From Methylobacterium variabile (GTDB lineage: Bacteria; Pseudomonadota; Alphaproteobacteria; Rhizobiales; Beijerinckiaceae): DNA of 64,000 nt. Shown piece after piece: positions 15,608 through 31,067 of this stretch; positions within the stretch are counted from its first letter, which is position 1, and each line of letters begins with the position of its first letter. The stretch lies in NCBI RefSeq assembly GCF_001043975.1, contig NZ_LABY01000102.1, positions 40,998-104,997 on the forward strand, written 5' to 3'. A program made the position numbers and the translations under genes. The notes under the pieces were generated by a model. It was not told where the DNA came from, did no database searches, and saw only the letters and a list, made by a program, of their open reading frames with translations.

Positions 15608-17716
15608 ATGATGGCCTTGAGAAATTTTTCGCCGAGGATCGGCACCACCCTTCAGGTGCTGCTCGGGTCGATGACTGCGCTCGTGGTCGTGGCGATCGGC
15701 ATCCCGATCTACGGTGACGCCAAGAAACTGCAGGACAGCGCACGCGTGGCGCAGGTTGCGGAGGCCGGCTACGACGTCTTCGCCGCCCTCCAGAATACGC
15801 GCACCCAGCGCGGGCCCACCCGCGTGGCGCTGGAAGCCAGGCAGCCCGCGTCCGACGCGTTCCTCACCATGCTCGTCGCCGCGCGCCAGAAGGCCGATCC
15901 GGCCACCGCGCGGGTCGTCGCGCTGTGCGCGCAGGTCGATTGCACGGGCGGGCAGCCCGAGATCGCGGCCAGCCTGCCCGGCAGCGTCGCGCGGTTCTCC
16001 GCCCTGCGCGGCGAGGCCGACGCCGCGCTCAAGGCGCCGATCGAGCAGCGGCGCGCGGGCTTGAGCCGCGAGTACGCCGCCGCGGCCACCGACGTGATCG
16101 ACAGGCTGGAGAGGATGTCGGTCGCCCTAGGCGAGGCCATCCGGATGGCCGATACGACGACGGCCGAGCTGATGGCCGTCAAGCAGGCGGCCTGGCTCGC
16201 CCGCGACGGCATCGGGCTGGAGCGCACGGTCCTGGCGGAGGTGCGCAGCAAGGGCGAGCTCACGCCGGACCTCGACCGCAGGATGGCCGAGCTGCGCGGC
16301 CGGGCGGCCGTCAACTGGTCGGTGCTCAACGAGCTCCTCGCCCGGCCCGGTGCCCCGGCCGGGCTGGTGAGCCTGATGAGCACGGCCAGGAGCGTGACGT
16401 TCGGAACCTACGATCGGATCCGCAAGGCCGCCTACGACGATGCCGCCGGCCGGCGCGCGCCGAGCATCGGCAACGACGAGCTCGATCGGACCGGCAACGA
16501 GGGGCTGGACGCCCTCTCGTCGATCTCGAACGCCGCGATGGGCATGGCCCGCCAGCACGCCCAGGACCGCTACGCCGAGGCGTCGACGCGGCTGATGGGA
16601 GAGGTCGGCCTGCTCGCCGCGGCGCTCGTCCTGGCCCTGGCCGGGTTCGTCGTCGTGCGCCGGCGGGTGATCGGCCCGATTACCGGCATGACGGGGACGA
16701 TGCGCCGGCTGGCCGGCGGCGACCTCGACGCCCGGGTCGACGGTGCCGGCCGCCGCGACGAGATCGGCGAGATGGCCAACGCCGTGCAGGTGTTCAAGGA
16801 CGGCCTGGTCCGGATGAAGGCCCTCGAGGAGGAGACCGCGCTCGCCCGCGCCTCCGCCGAGGAGCAGCGCCGGGCCGCGACGCGCGAGATGGCGAACGGC
16901 TTCGAGGCCGCGGTGGGCGGCGTCATCACCACGGTCACGGCCGCCGCCGCCGAGCTGCGGGTCACCTCCCAGAGCATGGCCGGCATCGCCGCCGAGACGG
17001 CGTCGCAATCGACCACCGTGGCGGCCGCGGCCCAGCAGGCGGCCTCGAACGTCGGCACCGTCGCGGCGGCGGCCGAGGAGCTCGGTGCGTCAGTCCTCGA
17101 GATCGGCCGGCAGGTGAACGGGTCGGCGGTCCTGGCCCGGACGGCGGCGGTGGAAGCGTCCGAGACGGCCGCCCTGGTGCAGGAGCTGAGCGCCGCCGCC
17201 GCCAAGATCGGCGACGTCGTCGCGATGATCTCGACGATCGCGGGCCAGACCAACCTGCTGGCGCTGAACGCGACGATCGAGGCCGCGCGGGCCGGCGCGG
17301 CGGGCCGCGGGTTCGCGGTCGTCGCCGCCGAGGTGAAGGAGCTGGCGACCCAGACGGCGCGGGCGACGGAGGAGATCACCGGGCAGATCGGGCGCATCCA
17401 GGGCTCGACCACCCAGGCGGTCTCGGCCATCGGCGGCATCGCGACGCGCATCGGCGAGATCAGCACGGTGGCGACCTCGATTGCGGCGGCGGTGGAGCAG
17501 CAGGGCGCGGCCACCCAGGAGATCGTGCGCAACGTGGCGCAGGCGGCCGTCGGCACCGGCGAGGTGACGAGCAACATCGCGGGCGTGGCAGGCGCGGCGG
17601 AGGAGACGGGGGCCGCGGCGAGCCAGGTCCTGGCCTCGACCTCGCACCTGTCGCGCCAGGCCGAGCAGCTCTCGGCCGAGGTCTCGCGGTTCCTGGCCAC
17701 CGTCCGGGCGGCCTGA
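15608..17716 (+). CDS. Methyl-accepting chemotaxis protein
   Basis: Transmembrane chemoreceptor, 702 residues. TM1 spans about residues 15-36, followed by a periplasmic helical sensor region to about 325, TM2 at about 331-350, HAMP at about 352-405 ([24 protein letters not shown]) and a cytoplasmic signalling coiled coil. The kinase-contact hairpin is intact: [42 protein letters not shown]. The periplasmic part is large and helical but gives no clear ligand. A second in-frame ATG follows immediately at 15611. No chemotaxis kinase or coupling gene lies nearby, so it is an orphan receptor. A histidine kinase follows 102 nt downstream on the same strand. Confidence 0.93.
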   Translation: MMALRNFSPRIGTTLQVLLGSMTALVVVAIGIPIYGDAKKLQDSARVAQVAEAGYDVFAALQNTRTQRGPTRVALEARQPASDAFLTMLVAARQKADPATARVVALCAQVDCTGGQPEIAASLPGSVARFSALRGEADAALKAPIEQRRAGLSREYAAAATDVIDRLERMSVALGEAIRMADTTTAELMAVKQAAWLARDGIGLERTVLAEVRSKGELTPDLDRRMAELRGRAAVNWSVLNELLARPGAPAGLVSLMSTARSVTFGTYDRIRKAAYDDAAGRRAPSIGNDELDRTGNEGLDALSSISNAAMGMARQHAQDRYAEASTRLMGEVGLLAAALVLALAGFVVVRRRVIGPITGMTGTMRRLAGGDLDARVDGAGRRDEIGEMANAVQVFKDGLVRMKALEEETALARASAEEQRRAATREMANGFEAAVGGVITTVTAAAAELRVTSQSMAGIAAETASQSTTVAAAAQQAASNVGTVAAAAEELGASVLEIGRQVNGSAVLARTAAVEASETAALVQELSAAAAKIGDVVAMISTIAGQTNLLALNATIEAARAGAAGRGFAVVAAEVKELATQTARATEEITGQIGRIQGSTTQAVSAIGGIATRIGEISTVATSIAAAVEQQGAATQEIVRNVAQAAVGTGEVTSNIAGVAGAAEETGAAASQVLASTSHLSRQAEQLSAEVSRFLATVRAA

Positions 17717-17818
17717 GGCCGCAGGGATCACTGGACCTGGCCGCGCGGCCCCCGCCGTGCGGGTCCCGGCCGCGGCCTGTGCGTTCCGCGGCCGGATCGC
17801 GTAGGAGAGGCGGCCTCG

Positions 17819-19306
17819 GTGCTCTCACGTCCCCCGCTCATGCGCACGCTCCTGGGCCGGCTCGGCCTGCACTTCGACGACCCCGCCGACGAGCGCACCT
17901 TCGTCGCGCGCTTCACCCTCGACGACCTGTCCCGGACGCGGGCCGCGATGGTCCTCGGCGCGGTCATCTACTGCGCCTTCGCGGCCTGGGACTGGATCCT
18001 CGACCCGGCGCACTGGACGGAGACGCTGCTGCTGCGGCTCGCGGTCGCCGGCGCGGTGCTCCTGCCGGCGGCGGCTGTGCTGGGCCGGCCCGGCGCGCGG
18101 CGCTGGGCCGAGGCGATCTACCTCGCCTACTGCGTCGTGCCCGGCTGCGTGCTCAGCCTGATCTACCTGCGGCTGGGCCCCGGCTTCGACCACGCGGCCG
18201 CGGGCATGATCATCGTCATCCTGTTCGTCTCGACGCTGCTGCCGCTGCGCCTGCCCGCCCTCGCGGCGTTCTGCGGCGTGACCTGGCTCTGCTTCCTGGT
18301 GTGCGAGTCCCTCGCGACCTACGAGCAGGCGGGCATGCGCCTCGTGAACAATTTCGAGATCGGCATGGCCTACGCGCTCTCGCTCTACGCCGTCAGCGCG
18401 CGGGAGTACCGGGCCCGGCAGCAGTTCCGGACCGAGCAGGCCCTCCGGCAGGAGAAGGAGCGATCCGAGGCGGCGTTCTCCGACCTGCGCGAGGCCCAGG
18501 CGCACCTCGTGCAGGCCGAGAAGCTCGCGGCCCTCGGCCAGCTCGTGGCGGGCGTCGCCCACGAGATCAACACCCCCATCGGGCTGTCGCTGACCACCGC
18601 GACGGCCGCCGAGGGAGACCTGCGACAGCTCCAGCAGGCCGTGGAGGCCGGGCGCCTGCGCCGGTCGGACCTGACCCGGGGCCTCGACCGGCTGAGCGAG
18701 GCGATGCGGCTGCTCTTCTCCAATCTCACGCGGGCGGCCGACCTCGTGCACAGCTTCAAGCAAGTGGCGGTGGACCAGGCCAGCGAGGAGCGGCGCACGT
18801 TCGAGCTGCGCGTCTGGCTCGAGGAGCTGATGAGCACCCTCGGACCGCTCCTGCGCCGCAAGGGTCACGCCCTGCGGATCCGCTGCGAGGACGGGATCGT
18901 CCTCGATGCCCATCCGGGCGCCTTGGCGCAGGTGATCAGCAACCTCGCGCTCAACGCCATCGTCCACGGCTACCCCGAGGGCCGGACGGGCGTGCTGGAG
19001 CTGACGGCATCGCGCCTGGGCGAGGACCGCCTGCGCATCGTCGTCGCCGACGACGGCGTCGGCATCCCGGCGGAGAACCTGGGCAAGGTGTTCGACCCGT
19101 TCTTCACCACGCGACGGACCAAGGGCAGCACGGGGCTCGGCCTGCACATCGTCTTCAATCTCGTCGCCTCGACCCTGCAGGGCCAGATCGAGGTGGCGAG
19201 CGAGGAGGGCCGCGGTGCGCGCTTCACGGTCGACCTGCCGCTCTCCCCGGACGGAGAGGAGGTGCGCCAGGGTGCCGAGCCGCGCGGCGTCGGATCAGCG
19301 GGTTGA
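17819..19306 (+). CDS. Membrane sensor histidine kinase
   Basis: A 495-residue kinase with an N-terminal membrane region of about six hydrophobic segments (residues 43-195), a coiled linker (about 197-235), a dimerisation/phosphoacceptor helix with His248 in VAGVAHEINTPIGLSLT, and a HATPase domain (N-box NLALNAIVHGYPEG, G1 VADDGVGIPAE, F-box DPFFTTRR, G2 GSTGLGLHI). The start is GTG at 17819 with AGGAG 11 nt upstream; an ATG at 17840 is too far from that site. Asn follows the H-box Glu, as in other HisKA kinases of this type. No response regulator is adjacent, so its output partner is unknown. Confidence 0.88.
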   Translation: MLSRPPLMRTLLGRLGLHFDDPADERTFVARFTLDDLSRTRAAMVLGAVIYCAFAAWDWILDPAHWTETLLLRLAVAGAVLLPAAAVLGRPGARRWAEAIYLAYCVVPGCVLSLIYLRLGPGFDHAAAGMIIVILFVSTLLPLRLPALAAFCGVTWLCFLVCESLATYEQAGMRLVNNFEIGMAYALSLYAVSAREYRARQQFRTEQALRQEKERSEAAFSDLREAQAHLVQAEKLAALGQLVAGVAHEINTPIGLSLTTATAAEGDLRQLQQAVEAGRLRRSDLTRGLDRLSEAMRLLFSNLTRAADLVHSFKQVAVDQASEERRTFELRVWLEELMSTLGPLLRRKGHALRIRCEDGIVLDAHPGALAQVISNLALNAIVHGYPEGRTGVLELTASRLGEDRLRIVVADDGVGIPAENLGKVFDPFFTTRRTKGSTGLGLHIVFNLVASTLQGQIEVASEEGRGARFTVDLPLSPDGEEVRQGAEPRGVGSAG

Positions 19307-19380
19307 ACCCCGGCCGCGCGGGCGGGCGACGCCCGTGCCCTCGCCGTCCCCGCGCTCACCGTCCATCTCACGACCGCTAC

Positions 19381-19408
19381 GGAGGCCGGCTCCCCGTGCC
19401 GGACCTCC
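19381..19408. terminator. Hairpin between convergent kinase and monooxygenase genes
   Basis: Stem of GGAGGCCGGC (19381-19390) with GCCGGACCTCC (19398-19408), one bulged A and a 7-nt loop. It sits 75 nt after the kinase stop and directly before the stop of the convergent flavin monooxygenase. No T-run follows. Confidence 0.5.
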
Positions 19409-19411
19409 CGC

Positions 19412-21136
19412 CTACGGGGTGAAGATCCTTCGGCAATACGCCGCCAGACGGTCGGGCCGTTCGGCCGTGTCGCGGAAGGCGATGTGCCCGTCGGGGCGGA
19501 CCAGGACGACGGCCGGGCGGTCCTCGAGCCCGTAGGCCCCGTGCGCCTTGCCGTCGAGATCCGACAGGACCGGCACGTCCCCGGCATCGACGGACGGACC
19601 GGCGAGGACGAGGCGCGGCCGCACCCGGTCCCAGGGCGCGACCGCCTCGATCGCCGCCCGGAGCGAGGCCGCCGCGGTCGAGGAGCGGCCGTCGAAGCAC
19701 AGCAGTGCCCATCCCGTCGTCCGACCGTCCGGGTTGCAGAGGAACGGGAACAGCGAGGTCGTCCGGCCGGCCCGCGTCACCTCCGCGTCGGGGGCCCGGT
19801 CGCCCGGTCCGGGCCCGGAGTGGAAGAGCCGGGCCAGACCCGAGAGGTGGTCCTCGTTCAGCGGGCTCTGCGGGTAGCTCACCGTCATCTGCTGCAGGTC
19901 GTCCGTCCCCTGGAGCAGGGCGCCGATGCCCGGCAGCGCCTTGGCGGCGAGCCCGAGCGCCGCGTCCGTGACCGGCCCGCGATAGACGGTCCGACGAAAG
20001 CCCTTCGCCTGCTGCGCGCTGAGCTGGGCGTGCTCGCCCCCGCGCTCGGCGTCGTAGGAGTCGAGCACGACCGGCGCGGCCTCGCCCCGCACCGTCATCG
20101 CCAGCCGCCAGGCGATCTCCACCGCGTCATGCAGGCCCGCGTTCATGCCCTGACCGCCGATGGGCAGCGACAGGTGCCCCGCATCGCCGGCCAGGAACAC
20201 CCGGCCGCGGGCGTAGCCCGGCGAGACGCCGGACTGGAAGCGGCTGTGGGTGAGCCACTGGGGGTCGGTCAGCGTCAGCGTCTCGTCGCCCGTGACCTCG
20301 CGCGCCACCGCCTGCATCTCGGCGAGCGTCGGATCCCGGTCGGGCACGCCCGCGTCGTCGGCGAGGAAGAACAGGCGGTGATAGCCGCCCCAGACCGGCA
20401 GCACGCCGCAGAAGCCGCGCTCGTAGTAGAAGAACCAGAGCTGGTCGGGCTCCATCGCGCGCCGCCACGACAGCCTGGCGTCGATCTGGCGGTTCATGCG
20501 CCCCTCGAACCGTTCGGGCTCGAAGTCCAGGCCCAATAGCGGGCGCACCGTGCTCTTGGCGCCGTCGGCGGCCACGAGGTAGCGGCAGGTCCGGCGTTCC
20601 TCCGGGCCGTCGTCGCCCCGCCTCAGGGTGACGGTCACGCTGTCGTCGTCCTGGGCGATGCCGACGACCCGGCAGCCGCGCTCCATCCGGCCGCCCCGCG
20701 CCTCGAACGTCTCGATCAAGGTCGTCTCGATCACGTCCTGGCCGCTATAGAGCACCTGCGGGTAGGGGCTGGCGACGTCGTCGATCGGGATCGGCGTCGT
20801 GGGCGCGCCGTTCACGAAGAAGTTGATCTGCCGGATCGGGTAGGCCCGCGCCGCGAGGGCATCCCGGAGGCCGATGCCGGCCAGAAGCTCCTGCGGGCGC
20901 GCCCAGAGGTTGTTGGCGCGCGAATGGTCCTGCACCTCGGTGCGGGCCTCCAGGATCAGGCAATCGACGCCGTGATGGCGCAGGGCGCAGCCCGCGGTCA
21001 GGCCGACGGGCCCGGCGCCGACGACGATGACGTCCGCGTCGTGCGCCGTCGGGCCGGGCGACGCGTCCCCGGATACCGTGCTCTCGGGCACGATACTGTC
21101 GGGTGAAATACTATCGGGCGAAATATTCTTGGACAT
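19412..21136 (-). CDS. FAD-dependent aromatic-type monooxygenase
   Basis: Class A flavoprotein hydroxylase, 574 residues, PheA/TfdB/MhpA-like, which typically hydroxylates a phenolic or polyketide ring with NAD(P)H and O2. Seen: FAD-binding VIVVGAGPVGLTAG near residues 36-49, the DG motif LVAADGAKSTVR near 195, the GD motif RVFLAGDAGHLSLPIGGQGMNAGLHDA near 310, and a thioredoxin-like C-terminal domain ending RPAVVLVRPDGHIAFRD. The first 33 residues are a low-complexity leader built from three imperfect 15-nt repeats (SPDSI, SPDSI, VPEST). A MarR regulator lies 54 nt upstream on the same strand and an MFS exporter beyond it, a layout common for aromatic or antibiotic response units. Confidence 0.88.
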   Translation of the reverse strand: MSKNISPDSISPDSIVPESTVSGDASPGPTAHDADVIVVGAGPVGLTAGCALRHHGVDCLILEARTEVQDHSRANNLWARPQELLAGIGLRDALAARAYPIRQINFFVNGAPTTPIPIDDVASPYPQVLYSGQDVIETTLIETFEARGGRMERGCRVVGIAQDDDSVTVTLRRGDDGPEERRTCRYLVAADGAKSTVRPLLGLDFEPERFEGRMNRQIDARLSWRRAMEPDQLWFFYYERGFCGVLPVWGGYHRLFFLADDAGVPDRDPTLAEMQAVAREVTGDETLTLTDPQWLTHSRFQSGVSPGYARGRVFLAGDAGHLSLPIGGQGMNAGLHDAVEIAWRLAMTVRGEAAPVVLDSYDAERGGEHAQLSAQQAKGFRRTVYRGPVTDAALGLAAKALPGIGALLQGTDDLQQMTVSYPQSPLNEDHLSGLARLFHSGPGPGDRAPDAEVTRAGRTTSLFPFLCNPDGRTTGWALLCFDGRSSTAAASLRAAIEAVAPWDRVRPRLVLAGPSVDAGDVPVLSDLDGKAHGAYGLEDRPAVVLVRPDGHIAFRDTAERPDRLAAYCRRIFTP

Positions 21137-21190
21137 GGCGACCCCAGGCTTGGCACGGTGTGCGACCGACGGGACGAAGCGAGGTGTGGA

Positions 21191-21721
21191 TCAGGCGTCG
21201 CGCGCAGGGCGCCGCGAGGCGCGCGCGTCCTCGTGCGCGTCCTCGTCGAGGCGTCGCTGGAGATCGCGCAGGAGGGCGTTGGCGGCCTCGATCCCGTCCG
21301 GCGACAGGCCGGCGCACAGGCCCTCGGCCCAGATCTCCTTGCGCGCGATGGCGCGGCGGTAGGCGCTCTCGCCCTTCTCGGTGAGGGCGATGAGCCCCGC
21401 GCGGCGGTGGTGCGGATTCGGATCGACATGGACGAAGCCGGCCTCGCGCATGTCGTCGACGACGCGCTGCACGGCCTGGCGGGTGAGGCCCATGTTGCGC
21501 GCGATGTGGGCGACCGGCAGCGGCACCGGCGAGAGGGCGATGGCGCCGAGCACCTGCCATCGGGCGCTGGTCAGGCCGAGGTCGTGGACGAGCTTGTCGC
21601 CGGCCGCGAGCAGGTCGCCGTTGAGCCGGAACACCGTGAGGATCAGCTCGGTCAGGGCTTGCCGGCTGCGCTCCGCCTCGGTGGCGGGGCCCGGCGGGTG
21701 AGCGGTGCCCGACGTTGTCAT
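21191..21721 (-). CDS. MarR-family transcriptional regulator
   Basis: A 176-residue winged-helix regulator. Seen: GLTSARWQVLGAIALSPVPLPVAHIARNMGLTRQAVQRVVDDMREAGFV (HTH and recognition helix) followed by the wing NPHHRRAGLIALTEKG, the MarR signature. The ATG at 21721 is preferred over an in-frame TTG at 21745. It lies between the MFS gene and the flavin monooxygenase, all minus strand. MarR proteins usually repress adjacent efflux or catabolic genes and are released by small aromatic ligands, so it probably controls this trio (inference). Confidence 0.9.
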   Translation of the reverse strand: MTTSGTAHPPGPATEAERSRQALTELILTVFRLNGDLLAAGDKLVHDLGLTSARWQVLGAIALSPVPLPVAHIARNMGLTRQAVQRVVDDMREAGFVHVDPNPHHRRAGLIALTEKGESAYRRAIARKEIWAEGLCAGLSPDGIEAANALLRDLQRRLDEDAHEDARASRRPARDA

Positions 21722-21838
21722 GCTTTGCTCGCTACACGTTGCCAAGATGACAGCAGGCTGTCGTTCTTGGCCTTCAACGAGCCGTGCATCCGCCGGTTCC
21801 CGGATGGCCTCCTCGACGTGCGGTCCGCCGGCGCGCCG

Positions 21839-23032
21839 TCACGCCCGCCGCGGCAGCAGGAAGGCGAGGAGCCCGATCGCCGGCAGGAAGGCGCAGAGGC
21901 GAAACACCTCGACGATGCCGATCCGGTCGGCCAGGAGCCCGAGCCCGCCCGCCGCGAGGCCCCCGAGCCCGAACGACAGGCCGTAGAACAGGCCGCCGAC
22001 GAGCCCGACCCGGTGCGGCACGAGGTCGATCGCGTAGATCAGGATCGACGAGAAGGCGCTCGCCATGATGAAGCTGGCGAGCACGCTCAGCACCCCGGTC
22101 CAGAACAGGTCCGCGTAGGGCAGGATGAGCGCGAGGGGCAGCGGACCCAGGATCGAGATCCAGATCACGCGACCGCGGCCGATCCGGTCGCCCAGCATGC
22201 CGCCCAGGATGACGCCGGCGGCGCCGACGACCAGGAAGCCGAACAGCATGAGCTGCGAGGCCTGCACGCTCACCCCGAACCGCTCGATCAGGTAGAACGT
22301 GTAGTAGGAGGTGAAGCTCGCCTGATAGGCGTTCTTCGACATCAGGAGCAGGATCAGGATCGTCATCGCGAACGCGACGCGACCGGCCGGCATCCCCGAC
22401 GACGTCGCCTCCGCCCCCTTCGCCGCTGCTGCCGTCTGGCCGCGGCGCGAGCTCACGTAGAGCGAGACGGTCCAGGACATCAGCAGCATCGCGGCGACGG
22501 CGATGCCGGAGAACCAGGACAGGCTCGCCTGCCCGTTCGGCACGACGACGGCGGCCGCGAGGAGCGGGCCGATCGAGTAGCCGACGTGGCCGCCGATCTG
22601 GAAAACCCCTTGCGCGAGCCCCTGCCGGCCCGCCGCGGCGTGCCGCGCCATGCGCGTCGCCTCCGGATGGAAGACGGCCGAACCCGTGCCGACGAGGGCC
22701 GCCGACGCCAGCACCATGCCGTAGCTCGACGCGAAGGCGAGGCCGAGGATCCCGGCCAGGGTCGCCGCCATGCCCGCGACCATCGCGTGCGGCCACGGCC
22801 TCCGGTCGGTCACGTATCCGAGCAGAGGCTGCAGCAGGGAGGACGTGACCTGGAAGGCGAGGGTGATCAGGCCGATCTGCGCGAAGTCGAGGTGGTAGGT
22901 GTCTTTGACCAGCGGATAGATCGCCGGAATCATCGATTGCAGCGTGTCGTTCAGGAGATGCGCGACGCTGAGGGCGGCCAGCACCGGCATGACGGGGCGG
23001 GCGGCGGATGAGACGAGCGATGCCGAGGACAT
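21839..23032 (-). CDS. MFS transporter, fosmidomycin-resistance (Fsr) type
   Basis: Twelve-helix major facilitator, 397 residues. Seen: SVAHLLNDTLQSMIPAIYPLVKDTYHLDFAQIGLITLAFQ at the N-terminus, the loop GYVTDRRPWPHAM, GSAVFHPEATRMARHAAAGRQGLAQGVFQIGGHVGYSIGP in helices 4-5, and GGMLGDRIGRGRVIW between helices 8 and 9. HPEATRMA and the GGxxGxxxGP stretch are typical of Fsr-like exporters. Start ATG at 23032 (MSSASLV). Drug export is family knowledge; the real substrate is unknown. It lies 117 nt upstream of the marR gene. Confidence 0.88.
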   Translation of the reverse strand: MSSASLVSSAARPVMPVLAALSVAHLLNDTLQSMIPAIYPLVKDTYHLDFAQIGLITLAFQVTSSLLQPLLGYVTDRRPWPHAMVAGMAATLAGILGLAFASSYGMVLASAALVGTGSAVFHPEATRMARHAAAGRQGLAQGVFQIGGHVGYSIGPLLAAAVVVPNGQASLSWFSGIAVAAMLLMSWTVSLYVSSRRGQTAAAAKGAEATSSGMPAGRVAFAMTILILLLMSKNAYQASFTSYYTFYLIERFGVSVQASQLMLFGFLVVGAAGVILGGMLGDRIGRGRVIWISILGPLPLALILPYADLFWTGVLSVLASFIMASAFSSILIYAIDLVPHRVGLVGGLFYGLSFGLGGLAAGGLGLLADRIGIVEVFRLCAFLPAIGLLAFLLPRRA

Positions 23033-23178
23033 GCGACACCGTATCGATGCCGCGAGCGGCCCGTCAATCGACCGCGCTCCCCCCGCTTCCGGTCGCGGAT
23101 GCAACCGTTCCGCCGTCGCGGCGGGCGGACGGGCACGGGCGAGCCGCACCGTCTCCTCGCCCGCGCGGCGGGTGGGCG

Positions 23179-25227
23179 TCACGTCGCGTGGGTGCCGCTC
23201 AGCAGGTTGCGCAGGATGCTGATCAGCTCGGTCGCGCGGTAGGGCTTCTGCAGGAGCTGGAAGCCGTTCGCGTCCTGGTCGTCCTTCAGGTAGCCGGAGG
23301 CCAGGAGGACGGGCATCGCCGGCCATTGCCGGCGGATGACGTGGCCGAGCTCGATGCCGGTCAGCACGCCCGGCATGTTCACGTCGCTGAAGACGAGGGC
23401 GATGTTCGGCTCGCTCTCCAGGATGCGCAGGGCCTCGCTGCCGTCCTGCGCGCTGAGGACCCTGAACGAGAGCGCCTCCAGGGTCGAGACGATGGTGGAG
23501 CGGACGTCGGCGTCGTCCTCGACGACGAGGACGGCCTTGCCCGCGCCGTTCACGGTCTCCGGCGGTTCGGCGGCCGCCCCCGGGCCGGCGCCCTGCGACG
23601 GGGAGGAGCGCCCGACGCGCGCGGGGAGCGTGATGACGAAGCGCGTGCCCTGGCCCGGGCTGCTCTCGACGGCGATGGTGCCGCCGCTCTGCTGGACGAA
23701 GCCGTACACCATGCTGAGGCCGAGGCCGGTGCCCTTGCCGGCCTCCTTCGTCGTGAAGAAGGGCTCGAACACCCGGGCGAGGACCGAGGGCGACATCCCG
23801 GTGCCCGTGTCGGTGATCGCGATTTCCACGGTGCGCGCGTCCTCGCCGCCGTCCGGGGCCGGGGCGGCGCGGCCCTGGATGCGGATGCCCAGCGTACCCC
23901 CGTCCGGCATGGCGTCCCGCGCGTTGACCGCGAGGTTGATGAGGGCGGCCTCGAACTGGGCGTGGTCGACGCAGACCTCCGGCAGGCGGTCGTCCAGGTC
24001 CGTCGCGATCGTGACCCGCTCGCCGAGGGTGCGTGCGAGCAGCTTGACCAGGCCGGGCATGAAGGCGGCGATGTCCAGCGCGCTGGGCTGGAGGGAGGAG
24101 CGCCGCGAGAAGGCGAGCAGGCGGCTGGTCAGCTCCGCGCAGCGATGCGCGCCCTCGATGGCGCTCTCGACCCGGCGGAGCGCCGCCTCGTTGTTCGCGA
24201 GCGCCCCCCTCGCGAGGTCGAGGTTCCCGATCACGATGCTCAGCATGTTGTTGAAGTCGTGCGCGATGCCGCCGGTCAGGCGGCCGACCGCCTCGAGCTT
24301 CGAGGCGTGCTGGAGGCTGAGCTCGAGCTCCTTGCGCTCGGTCACGTCGAACCACATCCCGAACAGCTCGGCCGGCGTGCCGTCCTCGCCGCGATTGACC
24401 ACGACCTGATCGAGGATGTGCCGGTCGGTGCCGTCGGCGTTGCGCCAGCGGTATTCCAGCGCCACCGCGCCGGCCTCCGACACGGTGCGCAGGTCCTCGA
24501 GGACGCGCTCGCCGTCGTCCGGATCGAGACGGGACTCCCACAGGCCGGAGGTGGCGAAGGCCTGGCGCGAGAAGCCGGTGATGCGCTCGATGCTGTCGTT
24601 CGTGAAGTGGAGCCGCCGATCCTCCATCCCGAGCGGCGAGGTGTAGAGCGCGATCGGCAGACCACGCAGCACGGCGGCCTGATGCTCCTCGCGCCGGCGC
24701 AGGGCCTGCTCGGCGTCCAGCTTCTCGCCGCGCACCCGCAGGTTCTCGAGCAGGAGCTGCTTCTCGGCCGCCGCCTTGCGCTTGATCTCCTCGGTCTTGC
24801 GGTAGAGATCGACGAAGACGTCGACCTTCGATTTCAGCACGAGGGGCTGGATCGGCTTGAAGACGTAGTCCACCGCCCCGGCCGAGTAGCCCCGGAAGAT
24901 GTGCATGTCTTCCTTGTTGTGCGCGGTGAGGAACAGGATCGGGACACTGGACGTGCGCGAGCGGCTGCGGATCAGGGCGGCGACCTCGTAGCCGTCCATG
25001 CGCGGCATCTGCACGTCGAGCAGGATCAGGGCGAAGTCCTCGCGCAGGGTCCGGCGCAGCGCCTCCTCCGGCGAATCCGCCAGGACGAGATCGATCGCCG
25101 GATCGGCGAGGATCTCGGACGCGGCGAGCAGGTTGCGCTGATCGTCGTCGACGATCAGGATCTTGGCGCGGATCGGGAGCGGCTCCGGGGGCACGGCTCG
25201 CGTTCCGTCCTCGGCGTCACGGTCCAT
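23179..25227 (-). CDS. Hybrid sensor kinase: REC - PAS - HisKA - HATPase - REC
   Basis: Cytosolic 682-residue signalling protein. Residues 20-140 are a receiver (phosphoacceptor Asp in LILLDVQMPRMDG, Lys in FKPIQP), 140-190 a coiled coil, about 195-320 a PAS domain (FTNDSIERITGFSR), then a kinase core with GGIAHDFNNMLSIVIGNLD, ITDTGTGMSP and GKGTGLGLSMVYGFVQQ, and a C-terminal receiver near 560-675 (FSDVNMPGVLTG). It has no transmembrane segment. The ATG at 25227 has AGGA 10 nt upstream; a GTG at 25257 overlapping the previous stop as GTGA would add 10 residues. It is coupled to the poly-HAMP kinase upstream and likely receives phosphate or signals from it. Confidence 0.88.
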   Translation of the reverse strand: MDRDAEDGTRAVPPEPLPIRAKILIVDDDQRNLLAASEILADPAIDLVLADSPEEALRRTLREDFALILLDVQMPRMDGYEVAALIRSRSRTSSVPILFLTAHNKEDMHIFRGYSAGAVDYVFKPIQPLVLKSKVDVFVDLYRKTEEIKRKAAAEKQLLLENLRVRGEKLDAEQALRRREEHQAAVLRGLPIALYTSPLGMEDRRLHFTNDSIERITGFSRQAFATSGLWESRLDPDDGERVLEDLRTVSEAGAVALEYRWRNADGTDRHILDQVVVNRGEDGTPAELFGMWFDVTERKELELSLQHASKLEAVGRLTGGIAHDFNNMLSIVIGNLDLARGALANNEAALRRVESAIEGAHRCAELTSRLLAFSRRSSLQPSALDIAAFMPGLVKLLARTLGERVTIATDLDDRLPEVCVDHAQFEAALINLAVNARDAMPDGGTLGIRIQGRAAPAPDGGEDARTVEIAITDTGTGMSPSVLARVFEPFFTTKEAGKGTGLGLSMVYGFVQQSGGTIAVESSPGQGTRFVITLPARVGRSSPSQGAGPGAAAEPPETVNGAGKAVLVVEDDADVRSTIVSTLEALSFRVLSAQDGSEALRILESEPNIALVFSDVNMPGVLTGIELGHVIRRQWPAMPVLLASGYLKDDQDANGFQLLQKPYRATELISILRNLLSGTHAT

Positions 25228-25253
25228 CGGGGGCGGATCCTGCGGACGCGCGG

Positions 25254-31067
<5,814 letters not shown>

